Notes: generated by a model not told the origin, from the sequence alone. Positions 1 through 6,709 are shown, counted from the first letter of the stretch. The stretch is DNA of 7,177 bases from an uncultured Phycisphaerales bacterium (GCA_946886375.1 CAMPIL010000184.1:1-7177); one strand, 5' to 3'. Program-made: numbers and translations.

Positions 1-1
1 C

Positions 2-859
2 ATCATCCACATGACCGATGGTCGCGTGCTTCATGGGAAGGTGCTCAACGAGACTCGCTCGCTGGTGATCTTTGAATACACCGACACCACGGTGAACCTG
101 ACGACCAAATTGACGCTGCTCAAGGATGAGATCGCGCTCATTGAACGAAACGTCGCAGTGGCCGCTCAACCCAAGACGACCGAGACCAAGCCCGCTGCCA
201 CCGCGCCCGCGACAACCCGCAAGGCGGCCGAGGTGGAGCGAACCTACGGCACGGTCCGGGCTGCCGCTGCAACCGCAGCGCCCTCCATCTACATCGTTCC
301 AATGAAGGGGCAGATGGGCACGGACATCAATTCAGAGGTGTACAAACGCGTCGTTGAAGACATTCGCGCGCAGAAGCCCGATGTTTTGGTGATTGAAATG
401 GACTGCCAGGACACCGAGGACACGGTGTACAACCAGAAAGGCATGGAAGAGTCGGGCATAGTTGATTTCGATGACTATCGTGAACTGATTCGTCTGTTCC
501 ATAATGAGCTATCTGGCACTCGCCAAGTCTGCTGGGTACACGATTCCGCGGGAATCAGTTCCATGGTGGCGCTGGCGTGGCACGAGCTTTACATGAAACC
601 GAACGCCCGCTTTGGCGGGTTGATCGTCGCACGCGAGGCTTATGGGTTCGAAGGGTGGCAGGATGAAGACGTGCGAGGAAAGATGACAGCCGCGTTCATG
701 GCGATTGTCAAAGGTTTCCTGGAGACCGGCGGATATGCCTTTGAACTTGCTGACGCCATGGTTCGCCCGAAATTCCTATTGAGCGCGACATGGAAGGGCC
801 GAGATGTCATTTGGTCGCTCGGCTCCAATGGAGAGTATTTGGTAGACGGCAGCGATTAG
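2..859 (+). CDS. Clp-fold (NfeD/SppA-like) protein, 5'-partial, ended by an in-frame TAG; likely pseudoprotease
   Basis: The frame is open from the window edge (codons reading I-I-H before the ATG at 11), and the first visible residues match the region just after the signal peptide of the paralogue at 1408-2724. The true start is therefore probably upstream and the ATG at 11 is internal. Residues are counted from that ATG. The order is a small beta-type domain beginning MTDGRVLHGKV (about 1-48), an Ala/Thr/Pro-rich linker (about 49-92), then a Clp-fold domain from SIYIVPMKG onward. The core helix region reads DSAGISSMVALAWHELYM. Hand alignment on ELYM puts Gly181 where the paralogue has its nucleophile Ser211. 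The paralogue's Gly-Gly (SDGGSS) is replaced by MDCQDTED. Lys224 (RGKM) matches the family's catalytic Lys. This suggests a non-catalytic member. The TAG falls where the paralogue continues uninterrupted. Family fold is fairly sure; lack of activity is inferred. Confidence 0.7.
   Translation: MIHMTDGRVLHGKVLNETRSLVIFEYTDTTVNLTTKLTLLKDEIALIERNVAVAAQPKTTETKPAATAPATTRKAAEVERTYGTVRAAAATAAPSIYIVPMKGQMGTDINSEVYKRVVEDIRAQKPDVLVIEMDCQDTEDTVYNQKGMEESGIVDFDDYRELIRLFHNELSGTRQVCWVHDSAGISSMVALAWHELYMKPNARFGGLIVAREAYGFEGWQDEDVRGKMTAAFMAIVKGFLETGGYAFELADAMVRPKFLLSATWKGRDVIWSLGSNGEYLVDGSD
857..859 (+). other. In-frame TAG stop separating two halves of one Clp-fold protein
   Basis: The codons run GGC AGC GAT TAG CGT ACC GTG GAA. 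No frame change is needed to continue: the frame is the same before and after and stays open to 1319. The neighbouring paralogue aligns across this point with only a one-residue length difference, from GEFKLSDENSNLCFNA to GEYLVDGSD-stop-RTVEFRA. The stop may be a nonsense mutation, a readthrough site or a sequencing error; the sequence alone does not decide. The S9 gene in this window also ends in TAG at a normal family C-terminus, which argues against general reassignment of TAG. Confidence 0.85.
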
Positions 860-865
860 CGTACC

Positions 866-1321
866 GTGGAATTCCGCGCCAAGACGGCTGAGGATTTCTG
901 CATCAGCAAGGGAACGGCTGAATCGCTCGATGACTTGGCGTTGCTGCTTGGGTATCGTGAGTTTCGTCTGGTGGACAGCCAGGCCGAAAGGATCTGCGCC
1001 GATTACGTCGAGAATTGGCGGCGCGCCTATGACGAAGCCCACGTGTTGTTTCAGGATTTCCAGCAGTACATGGGCTGGGCGAATGGCCCTGACACGGTGA
1101 AATATCTTGGCCGGGCCAAGACCTCGCTCGAGAAGATTATTACTTACATGCACCGGTACAAGGCGGTTGAAATTCGACTCGGCCGCGAACAGGGGCTCTC
1201 CATTCAGAACTTGACCGTTCAGGTCGAATTAATCAAGGAACAACTGCGAGCGGCACGGCAAGGCGGCGGCGCGCCAGGCGGTGGCGGCAACAGAGGCGGC
1301 GGCGGGCTCGGCGGAGGTTGA
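866..1321 (+). CDS. C-terminal part of the Clp-fold protein downstream of the in-frame TAG
   Basis: This stretch is in the same frame as the preceding CDS. If translated on its own, the first candidate start is GTG at 866, but no Shine-Dalgarno precedes it (the upstream bases are AGCGATTAGCGTACC), so independent initiation is doubtful. The first residues, EFRAKTAEDFCISKGTAESLDDLALLLGY, resemble the paralogue's C-FNASNALHCGFSDGTADTPEQLAKLLNL. In NfeD/SppA proteins this is the segment that closes the Clp fold ('ta.eAl..GviDgia...eeL'). A helical region follows (about residues 30-130). The paralogue also ends in a predicted helix, but here there is an extra Gly-rich tail (about residues 134-151). 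The frame is still stop-free and protein-like, so the break is recent, tolerated or bypassed. It could be annotated as the 3' part of a pseudogene. Confidence 0.6.
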   Translation: MEFRAKTAEDFCISKGTAESLDDLALLLGYREFRLVDSQAERICADYVENWRRAYDEAHVLFQDFQQYMGWANGPDTVKYLGRAKTSLEKIITYMHRYKAVEIRLGREQGLSIQNLTVQVELIKEQLRAARQGGGAPGGGGNRGGGGLGGG

Positions 1322-1407
1322 CGCACCAGCCGGCGTTCGGGCTATTCGACTACTGCATCGGTTCACTTCAACACTGAAATCGTTTTCATAAGCGAGCGAG
1401 TCATTCC

Positions 1408-2724
1408 ATGAAACGGCAAATGTTCAATGCTCTTGGCCTCTGGGCTCTCACATTCGTCTTTGTTGCGTCCGCGATGGCCGGGCAGGCGACGGAGATCAAG
1501 TTGAAGGACGGCTCAAAGTGGCGCGGCGAGATTGGCAATACCGTGCAGATTCGTTACCTGCAGCAAGGCGTCGACGTGCCGCTGGAAGGCACGCTGGCCA
1601 AGGTCGAATCCTTGTACGTCGTGATTGATGGGATAGTCGCCGGGACCCAGAAACAGGTCACCATTTTCAAATCCGACATCGTGTCGATGAAGACAACCGC
1701 GTCAGGCAGTCCGGCGGATGTCGGAGCCGCATCGACAGCGGAGCAGTCATTGAAGACGGAAAAACCCGAGGCTTCCGCTCCGCCCGCAGTCATGGATGAT
1801 GCATCAATCCCGAAGGTGTTTGTGCTTCCATTGGAGGGCATGGTCGGCGAAACCTTCCGCCACGAGGAGATTGAGAATCTCAATGCGTACCTCGACAAGA
1901 ATTACCCGCCAGGCCAGATCGTCATATTGAGGATCACCTCTGATGGCGGCTCATCGGCCGAGACGACACAGATCGGCAAGGCCGTTTATGAAATGCGCAA
2001 TCGGCACCGCGTGGTGGCTTGGATCGAGAAGGCCATTTCCGCCGGCTGCCAGACCGCCATGTACTGCAATGAAATCTACTTCATGAGGCAAGGAACTGCC
2101 GGGTCGGTCACGACTTGGAGCATGGGGACAGGCCAGGCAGTGCGCGGCCCCCAATTGGAAAAGATTTTGCAAGAGTTCGTCGAAGTCGCCGAAGCGAACG
2201 GCTACAGCAAGTACATCGCGCTCTCCATGAAGCTGAACGAGTACAAGTGCTCGTACGACAAGGACCCCGTCACCGGCGAGGTGACGTTCTATGGCGACCT
2301 TTCAGGCGAGTTCAAGTTGTCCGATGAAAACAGCAACCTGTGCTTCAATGCGTCCAACGCCCTGCACTGCGGATTCTCAGACGGCACCGCCGACACTCCC
2401 GAGCAACTGGCCAAGCTTCTGAACCTGCCGAAATGGAACGAGGCTGACGACTATGGACGGCGCATTGCGAGGGACTGGCAGCGCACCTGCGAGAAGGCCA
2501 AGATTGAAATCCCTCTGGCATTCGAGCGATACAAGTACAAAAACAGAAGCACAGGAGACCCCGTGGTCATCATCGGAACGCACATCAGTATCACCGAAGA
2601 CCTGATCCGATGGTGGTCCCGTTGCCATAATGTTTGCGAGATGATGGGCGTGCCGGATCCTGACGATCTGGAGCGTGAAGTCGTTCGACTGCGCAAGCAA
2701 CTGGCCGACATGCGCCGGCGCTGA
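1408..2724 (+). CDS. Secreted Clp-fold serine protease, NfeD/SppA-like
   Basis: The 438-residue product starts with a clear signal peptide: basic MKRQ, a hydrophobic core, and a likely cleavage after ASAMA around residue 24. Next comes a small domain (EIKLKDGSKWRGEI to about residue 96) like the one in the upstream paralogue, then an Ala/Ser/Pro linker, then a Clp-fold domain from about residue 136. Landmarks are Gly180-Gly181 in SDGGSS (oxyanion-type turn), Ser211 in KAISAG followed by CNEIYFM (the NfeD-type nucleophile setting), and Lys252 in LEKI, 41 residues later, matching the Ser-Lys spacing I recall for NfeD-type proteases. NALHCGFSDGTA matches the family's closing strand. The C-terminal 130 residues are helical and end in a short coiled coil (LEREVVRLRKQLADM). 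Likely periplasmic or envelope-associated; substrate unknown. The start is supported by the signal peptide; the Shine-Dalgarno is weak. Eight cysteines follow Ser211, so disulfides are possible. Confidence 0.75.
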   Translation: MKRQMFNALGLWALTFVFVASAMAGQATEIKLKDGSKWRGEIGNTVQIRYLQQGVDVPLEGTLAKVESLYVVIDGIVAGTQKQVTIFKSDIVSMKTTASGSPADVGAASTAEQSLKTEKPEASAPPAVMDDASIPKVFVLPLEGMVGETFRHEEIENLNAYLDKNYPPGQIVILRITSDGGSSAETTQIGKAVYEMRNRHRVVAWIEKAISAGCQTAMYCNEIYFMRQGTAGSVTTWSMGTGQAVRGPQLEKILQEFVEVAEANGYSKYIALSMKLNEYKCSYDKDPVTGEVTFYGDLSGEFKLSDENSNLCFNASNALHCGFSDGTADTPEQLAKLLNLPKWNEADDYGRRIARDWQRTCEKAKIEIPLAFERYKYKNRSTGDPVVIIGTHISITEDLIRWWSRCHNVCEMMGVPDPDDLEREVVRLRKQLADMRRR

Positions 2725-2739
2725 GTTGCCGTCGCGATC

Positions 2740-4755
2740 CTACTTGTTGGATGGTTCCGAAGCCGGCTCCATGAGTCCGGGGATCAGTTCCCCGCCGGCC
2801 TTAATTTCCGCGCTCGAAGCCTGAACCTCACTGCGGATCGGCTCATACCGGCCCCCAAGGTGCTTCCCAAGAAACGCCTCGGTGATCGCGAAGAACGCCA
2901 GGTTGTTCTGCGGTCGAGCGAAGCCGTGGCCTTCATCGGGAAACAGCACGTAGGTCACCGGCAGTTGTTTTTCCTGCATGGCGTGCACGATCTGCTGGCT
3001 CTCGGATTCCTTCACGCGCGGATCGTTCTGGCCCTGCCCGATCAGCAGCGGCTTGCGGATGGCGTCCACTTTCGTCAGCGGCGAAATCGAATCCAGATAC
3101 TGCGGTTCGTTCAGGCTCCCCACGCGCGTTTCGAACATCGATTTCACCGGCGCCCAATATGGCGGGATCGTTTCCAGAAGCGTCCGGACGTGCGACGGAC
3201 CAACGATGTCAACTCCCGCTGCAAAGAAATCAGGCGTGAACGTCAGCCCGACGAGAGCGGCATATCCGCCGTAACTTCCGCCCATGATGGCCACCTTGTT
3301 GGGATCAGCGATCTTCTCGGTCACCGCCCAGTTCACCGCGTCGATGAGATCATCGTGCATTCGCGCTGCCCACTCGCGATTGCCTGCGTTGAGGAATGCC
3401 TTGCCCATTCCCGTGGAGCCGCGGAAGTTCACGCTCAGCACCGCATAGCCGCGGTTGGCGAGCCATTGGTGCAGGCTGTTGAATCCCCAACTGTCGCGCG
3501 CCCACGGTCCGCCATGGACCAGCAGCACCAGCGGCAGTTTGCGCGCCTTCTTGCCCACGGGCGTTGTCAAGTAACTCACCAGTTGCAGGCCATCGCGAGC
3601 CTTGATGACTACCGGCTTCATCTTCGCCAGTTTCAATCCATCAAGTTGGCTGCGATTGGTGAACAGGAACGTCGCCTTGCGTGTGGCGCGCTCGTACAGG
3701 TAGTACGAAAGCGGGCCGTCATCGCGCAGATAGGTGACGATCCACTTGCCATCGGCGTTATCGCGAAAGGCAATCCCCATGTCGCCTTCGGCGACGCGTG
3801 AAAGCGCATCCCAGTCGGGCTGGATTGACGGGTCGAGAATCTTCCATTCCCGCCGGGCATACTCGAACGCCACCGCCTGGGGCTTGCCTGTGATCGGGTC
3901 TTCCACCGTGTCGCGCACATCGGCCCGGTCATCCGAAGCGAGCATCTCGTAGCGCGGCCCTTCAACGTGATAGGCGTACAGACGGCTGGTATTTTCGCCG
4001 CGCGAGTCAGCGATGTAGATGGTTTTTCCATCGCGGCTGATGTCAAAGGGATGTGAAACCGCGGCGTCCTCGGGACCCCAGCGCACCAGTTCGTACCATT
4101 CGCCATCGGCCGAATCGCGCGCGAAGGATTCCATCCCGCCGGTGCGCTCGTTGAATCGCGACGCCACCCGAACCTGCAACTGACTGTCGGCCATAAGGTC
4201 GGCGTAGCCGGCATCGTTTTGAAAGACCATTTCGCCGGCCCCTGTGCGCGTGTTGATTCGCCAGGCGTCGTGATGGCGCGGATCGCGATTGTTCAGCGCC
4301 ACCAGGATTTCGTCCGGGAATTCTCGTGCAGACTTGATGATGCGCGCCTGCACGGCCTGGTGTGGCGTGAGATCAAGTTCCTCGCCGCTGGCCAGATCGA
4401 CCGCGTACAGGTGGAAATTTTCATCGCCGCCCTTGTCCTGCCCGTAGAGAATCTGCTGTGAGTTCTGCGCCCACAGGTACATCCGAATCGGCCGCTGGGG
4501 TGAGTTGGTGACCGGCCGGGCGTCCTCAGCGCCGATCGTCTGCACCCAGACGTTCAACACGCCGTTGTGGGGAGCAAGGTATGAAATCCGCGTGCCGTCG
4601 GGACTGAGTTGGACGTTGGCGCGGTCGGGATTCCCGAAAAAGACTTCACGCGGGATCAGATCCGCATCCGCCGCCTGGGCAATGCCCGGCGCGAGGCACT
4701 CAGCCATCATCAGCATGCATGCGGCGGGGGCGAGCCAACTTGGTCCGATTCTCAT
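2740..4755 (-). CDS. Secreted S9-family serine peptidase (dipeptidyl/acylaminoacyl-peptidase type)
   Basis: The 671-residue product has a signal peptide (MRIGPSWLAPAACMLMMAEC..., likely cleavage after GIAQA near residue 28). An N-terminal beta-propeller follows, with repeats such as VQLSPDGTRISYLAP and FDISRDGKTIYIADS (about residues 45-380). The C-terminal alpha/beta-hydrolase domain (about 400-640) carries HGGPWARDSWGF (His414 starts the oxyanion loop) and the catalytic triad Ser494 (GGSYGGYAA), Asp578 (GQNDPRV) and His610 (DEGHGF). Length, order and spacing fit peptidase family S9 (prolyl-oligopeptidase clan), which removes dipeptides or acyl-amino acids from short peptides. Location is probably periplasmic or extracellular. 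The start is fixed by AGGAG seven bases upstream plus the signal peptide. A possible -10, TATCCT, lies at 4787-4792 on this strand without a good -35. The gene converges on the Clp-fold gene with a 15-base gap. A short Glu/Ser/Pro-rich tail extends past the hydrolase domain. Confidence 0.93.
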   Translation of the reverse strand: MRIGPSWLAPAACMLMMAECLAPGIAQAADADLIPREVFFGNPDRANVQLSPDGTRISYLAPHNGVLNVWVQTIGAEDARPVTNSPQRPIRMYLWAQNSQQILYGQDKGGDENFHLYAVDLASGEELDLTPHQAVQARIIKSAREFPDEILVALNNRDPRHHDAWRINTRTGAGEMVFQNDAGYADLMADSQLQVRVASRFNERTGGMESFARDSADGEWYELVRWGPEDAAVSHPFDISRDGKTIYIADSRGENTSRLYAYHVEGPRYEMLASDDRADVRDTVEDPITGKPQAVAFEYARREWKILDPSIQPDWDALSRVAEGDMGIAFRDNADGKWIVTYLRDDGPLSYYLYERATRKATFLFTNRSQLDGLKLAKMKPVVIKARDGLQLVSYLTTPVGKKARKLPLVLLVHGGPWARDSWGFNSLHQWLANRGYAVLSVNFRGSTGMGKAFLNAGNREWAARMHDDLIDAVNWAVTEKIADPNKVAIMGGSYGGYAALVGLTFTPDFFAAGVDIVGPSHVRTLLETIPPYWAPVKSMFETRVGSLNEPQYLDSISPLTKVDAIRKPLLIGQGQNDPRVKESESQQIVHAMQEKQLPVTYVLFPDEGHGFARPQNNLAFFAITEAFLGKHLGGRYEPIRSEVQASSAEIKAGGELIPGLMEPASEPSNK

Positions 4756-4762
4756 GCGATCG

Positions 4763-4767
4763 CTCCT
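4763..4767 (-). promoter_or_regulatory. Ribosome-binding site of the S9 peptidase gene
   Basis: AGGAG on the minus strand, followed by seven bases (CGATCGC) and then ATG at 4755. The spacing is ideal, and this fixes the start chosen for the peptidase. Confidence 0.75.
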
Positions 4768-4907
4768 GGGGTCCGGTTGAACCCACAGGATAGGCCGCGT
4801 GGAAAGGGAGCGAAAGTCGCGTTGACCGGCGGATGGAACGCCAGCGCTTGCGTCGCCATCAGAGGCGTGGAATGCAGTGACCGGTGGCCGCGGGTTGCTG
4901 GCGGCGG

Positions 4908-5207
4908 TCAGATGCCGCTCTCAAAGAACTTCAGCACGGCTGGGCCCACGGAAATCTCCATTCCATCCTGAAGGCGGACCTTGTCGACCCGGCTTCCCTC
5001 AAGGTATGTGCCGCCGGTGGACCCCAGGTCGCGAAGCACCAGGTCTTCGCCATCCGACTCGATGGCGCAATGTTCTCTCGAGACGCTCTTGGCGAGAATT
5101 CGAATGTCGCAGGTCTCGTCCCTTCCCACGATGACTTCCTTGTTCTCGCCTAGGGCAAACGCGCGCAGGAGCATTCCGGCGCGGTTGCACACATGCAATT
5201 CCATCAT
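4908..5207 (-). CDS. Small stand-alone FHA-domain protein
   Basis: With the start at ATG 5207 the product is 99 residues and is almost entirely one forkhead-associated domain, a module that binds phosphothreonine peptides. Seen motifs: VGRDETCDI with Arg29, SVSREH with Ser43 and His46, and LRDLGSTGGTYLEG with Ser63-Thr64. The usual Asn of the 'S-x-N-G' turn is Gly65, which could weaken or change peptide contact. The frame stays open upstream to 5411, but a perfect GGAGGT ends eight bases before ATG 5207, a promoter-like pair lies upstream, and the upstream residues look unlike any domain, so I reject the long form (167 residues). There is no signal peptide, so it is probably cytoplasmic. It lies 152 bases upstream of the S9 gene on the same strand. 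No Ser/Thr kinase or phosphatase is visible in the window, so its partner is unknown. Confidence 0.88.
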   Translation of the reverse strand: MMELHVCNRAGMLLRAFALGENKEVIVGRDETCDIRILAKSVSREHCAIESDGEDLVLRDLGSTGGTYLEGSRVDKVRLQDGMEISVGPAVLKFFESGI

Positions 5208-5215
5208 CTGGAACC

Positions 5216-5221
5216 ACCTCC
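5216..5221 (-). promoter_or_regulatory. Strong Shine-Dalgarno of the FHA gene
   Basis: GGAGGT on the minus strand, eight bases before ATG 5207 and eleven before the next in-frame ATG at 5204. It decides the start in favour of the short 99-residue form over the longer open frame that reaches 5411. Confidence 0.8.
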
Positions 5222-5273
5222 GAGCACCGAACAGGAGTTCATGGAACGCTTCTGAGCCAACTGAACTCCCTCT

Positions 5274-5302
5274 ATTGTGGCTGATGAACACGCCAATGCC
5301 AA
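5274..5302 (-). promoter_or_regulatory. Sigma-70-like promoter for the FHA gene
   Basis: On the minus strand TTGGCA (5297-5302, 5 of 6 to TTGACA) is followed after exactly 17 bases by CACAAT (5274-5279, 4 of 6 to TATAAT). Transcription would start near 5267, giving a leader of about 60 bases before ATG 5207. It lies inside the longer open frame, which supports the shorter protein. It was found by eye and is untested. Confidence 0.45.
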
Positions 5303-5329
5303 ACGCAATGTTCAATTGCCCACTTTCTG

Positions 5330-5374
5330 TTCGCCAAAGGTGCTGTTTGGGTTCCGAAAATGCCGTTTGGCGAA
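5330..5374. repeat. 9-bp inverted repeat TTCGCCAAA / TTTGGCGAA
   Basis: TTCGCCAAA (5330-5338) and its exact complement TTTGGCGAA (5366-5374) are separated by 27 bases in the divergent region between the FHA gene and waaA. Related GCCAAA and GTTTGG words occur nearby, including GCCAAA at 5298-5303, which overlaps the FHA -35 element. It may be a regulator-binding site; the function is inferred only from symmetry and position. Confidence 0.4.
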
Positions 5375-5389
5375 GATCTTGCATCCCGT

Positions 5390-5408
5390 GACCGGCTGAC
5401 GGCCGGTC
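5390..5408. repeat. GC-rich 7-bp hairpin upstream of waaA
   Basis: GACCGGC (5390-5396) pairs with GCCGGTC (5402-5408) around a five-base loop. There is no T-run on either side. It sits 21 bases before the TACACT box of waaA, so it may be an operator. It is too short and lacks the tail expected of an intrinsic terminator. Confidence 0.35.
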
Positions 5409-5429
5409 CATTCAAACCCAGCCGATCGC

Positions 5430-5435
5430 TACACT
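5430..5435 (+). promoter_or_regulatory. -10-like TACACT box seven bases before waaA ATG (leaderless type)
   Basis: TACACT (4 of 6 to TATAAT), preceded by GC, ends seven bases before ATG 5443. No Shine-Dalgarno lies in between. A start site the usual six to eight bases after a -10 would fall on the ATG itself, giving a leaderless transcript. No good -35 is seen. The same GCTACACT word stands in front of the gene at 7139. Confidence 0.45.
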
Positions 5436-5442
5436 CTGTGCC

Positions 5443-6696
5443 ATGCGCTGGCTGCTCGATCTGCTGTACCTCGTCGCAGGGCTGGTCAGTTCGCCAATCT
5501 GGCTGGTCCGGATGATCCGGACGGGAAAGATTCGCACCGACTGGCCCGGCCGGTTCGGGCGTACAGCGAGGCTGCCCGCCAAATCGAGGCTGCGAGTGCT
5601 GTTGCATGCCGTGTCGGTGGGGGAGGTCAACGCTTGCCGCATGCTGGTGGAGGAACTTGCCCAATCCCCGTCCGGCATCGAGCCGGTAATCGCGGCGACC
5701 ACCGATACGGGATTTGCGCGTGCCCGCGAACTCTGGGCCGACCGCTTTCAGGTGGTGCGATATCCACTGGATTTTTCGTTCGCTGTGTCGCGGTTCCTGC
5801 GTGCGGTTCAACCCGATGTCGTCGCACTTGTGGAACTGGAGGTTTGGCCGAATTTCACCGCCGCATGTGCCCGGCGGGGGATTCCGGTCGTGGTTGTCAA
5901 TGGGCGGTTGACGCAGCGTAGTTTCAAGCGGTACCGGTTGCTTGGGCCGTTCATTCGTCGGACATTTCACCGGCTGTCCTGCGTGGCCGCGCAGAACCAT
6001 GCGTACGCTGAGCGATTCATCAACTTGGGCGTGTCGGCTGCGAATGTCCATGTCGCAGGCACGATGAAATGGGATACCGCGCTCATTGCAAATGACGTGC
6101 CCGGGGCCGAGCAACTGGCGAGCGATCTTGGCATTGATCGCACACGGCCGCTGATTGTCGCCGGCTCCACCGCCCCGGATGAGCACCAACTGCTGCACGC
6201 CGCGATACCGCCCGGCGTGCAGTTGCTGTGCGCGCCCCGCAAACCGGAATGGTTTGACCAAGCCGCCCGCGATCTACCCGGATGCGTGCGACGATCCTCG
6301 GGCAAACAAGATCGCGCTGGCCAGGATCGCTTCCTTTTGGACACGATCGGCGAACTTCGCAAAGCCTACGCGCTGGCGGATGTCGTGGTCATCGGGCGCA
6401 GTTTCGGCAATCTGCACGGCTCGGACATGATGGAGCCTGTCGCCCTTGGCAAGGCCACCATCGTCGGCCCGGCGGTGACGGATTTTCAGGACACAGTCGA
6501 TGCGCTGCTCGCCAGCGATGGCATTGTTCAAGTCGGCGCAGAGGAGTTGAAGCCGACGGTGTGTGAGTTGCTGGGCGATCCAGCGCGTCGGGCACGGCTT
6601 GCCGAGAACGGCCGTGCGGTCATTCGTCGGCACCAGGGGGCGACCCGAAGGCAAGCGGAGTTGATTCGCCAGTGCCTTGCAACGGTCTCACGCTAA
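5443..6696 (+). CDS. waaA: 3-deoxy-D-manno-octulosonate (Kdo) transferase
   Basis: The 417-residue product has about the usual length for WaaA/KdtA. The enzyme moves Kdo from CMP-Kdo onto the lipid A precursor at the inner face of the cytoplasmic membrane, so the cell likely builds a lipid A-based outer membrane. Evidence in order: an N-terminal membrane anchor (about residues 4-22); DWPGRFGR; HAVSVGE with Glu61 at the catalytic-acid position; VELEVWPNF (130-138); NGRLTQRSFKRY; PRKPEWF (265-271, usually PRHPERF); and the CMP-Kdo-binding region with GRSF (318-321) and HGSDMMEP (325-332), followed by ALGKATIVGP. The HGSDMMEP form departs from the textbook GGHNPLEP but, as I recall, is common in planctomycete-type homologues. 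The ATG at 5443 gives the full N-terminal anchor. It has no Shine-Dalgarno and a TACACT box just upstream. A hairpin terminator follows the stop. Confidence 0.93.
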   Translation: MRWLLDLLYLVAGLVSSPIWLVRMIRTGKIRTDWPGRFGRTARLPAKSRLRVLLHAVSVGEVNACRMLVEELAQSPSGIEPVIAATTDTGFARARELWADRFQVVRYPLDFSFAVSRFLRAVQPDVVALVELEVWPNFTAACARRGIPVVVVNGRLTQRSFKRYRLLGPFIRRTFHRLSCVAAQNHAYAERFINLGVSAANVHVAGTMKWDTALIANDVPGAEQLASDLGIDRTRPLIVAGSTAPDEHQLLHAAIPPGVQLLCAPRKPEWFDQAARDLPGCVRRSSGKQDRAGQDRFLLDTIGELRKAYALADVVVIGRSFGNLHGSDMMEPVALGKATIVGPAVTDFQDTVDALLASDGIVQVGAEELKPTVCELLGDPARRARLAENGRAVIRRHQGATRRQAELIRQCLATVSR

Positions 6697-6709
6697 ACAC
6701 CCCAAAACC

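Noticed and set aside
1362..1392. Possible promoter TTCACT-N19-CATAAG before the 1408 gene
   Set aside because: The spacing is too long and the elements are weak (4 of 6 each). The gene could equally be co-transcribed with the upstream paralogue.
2860..3801. Long plus-strand open frame (313 codons) opposite the S9 peptidase gene
   Set aside because: It lies wholly within the peptidase coding region. The residues are rich in His, Arg and Gln with no recognisable domain, and no ribosome site or signal is seen. It is a by-product of GC-rich codon use on the other strand.
5208..5411. N-terminal extension of the FHA protein
   Set aside because: A perfect GGAGGT lies eight bases before ATG 5207 and a TTGGCA-N17-CACAAT promoter falls inside the extension. 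The extra residues show no domain.
5272..6261. Minus-strand open frame (329 codons) opposite waaA
   Set aside because: It is antisense to a secure waaA. The protein is low in hydrophobic order and rich in Arg, His, Gln and Pro. No domain is recognised.
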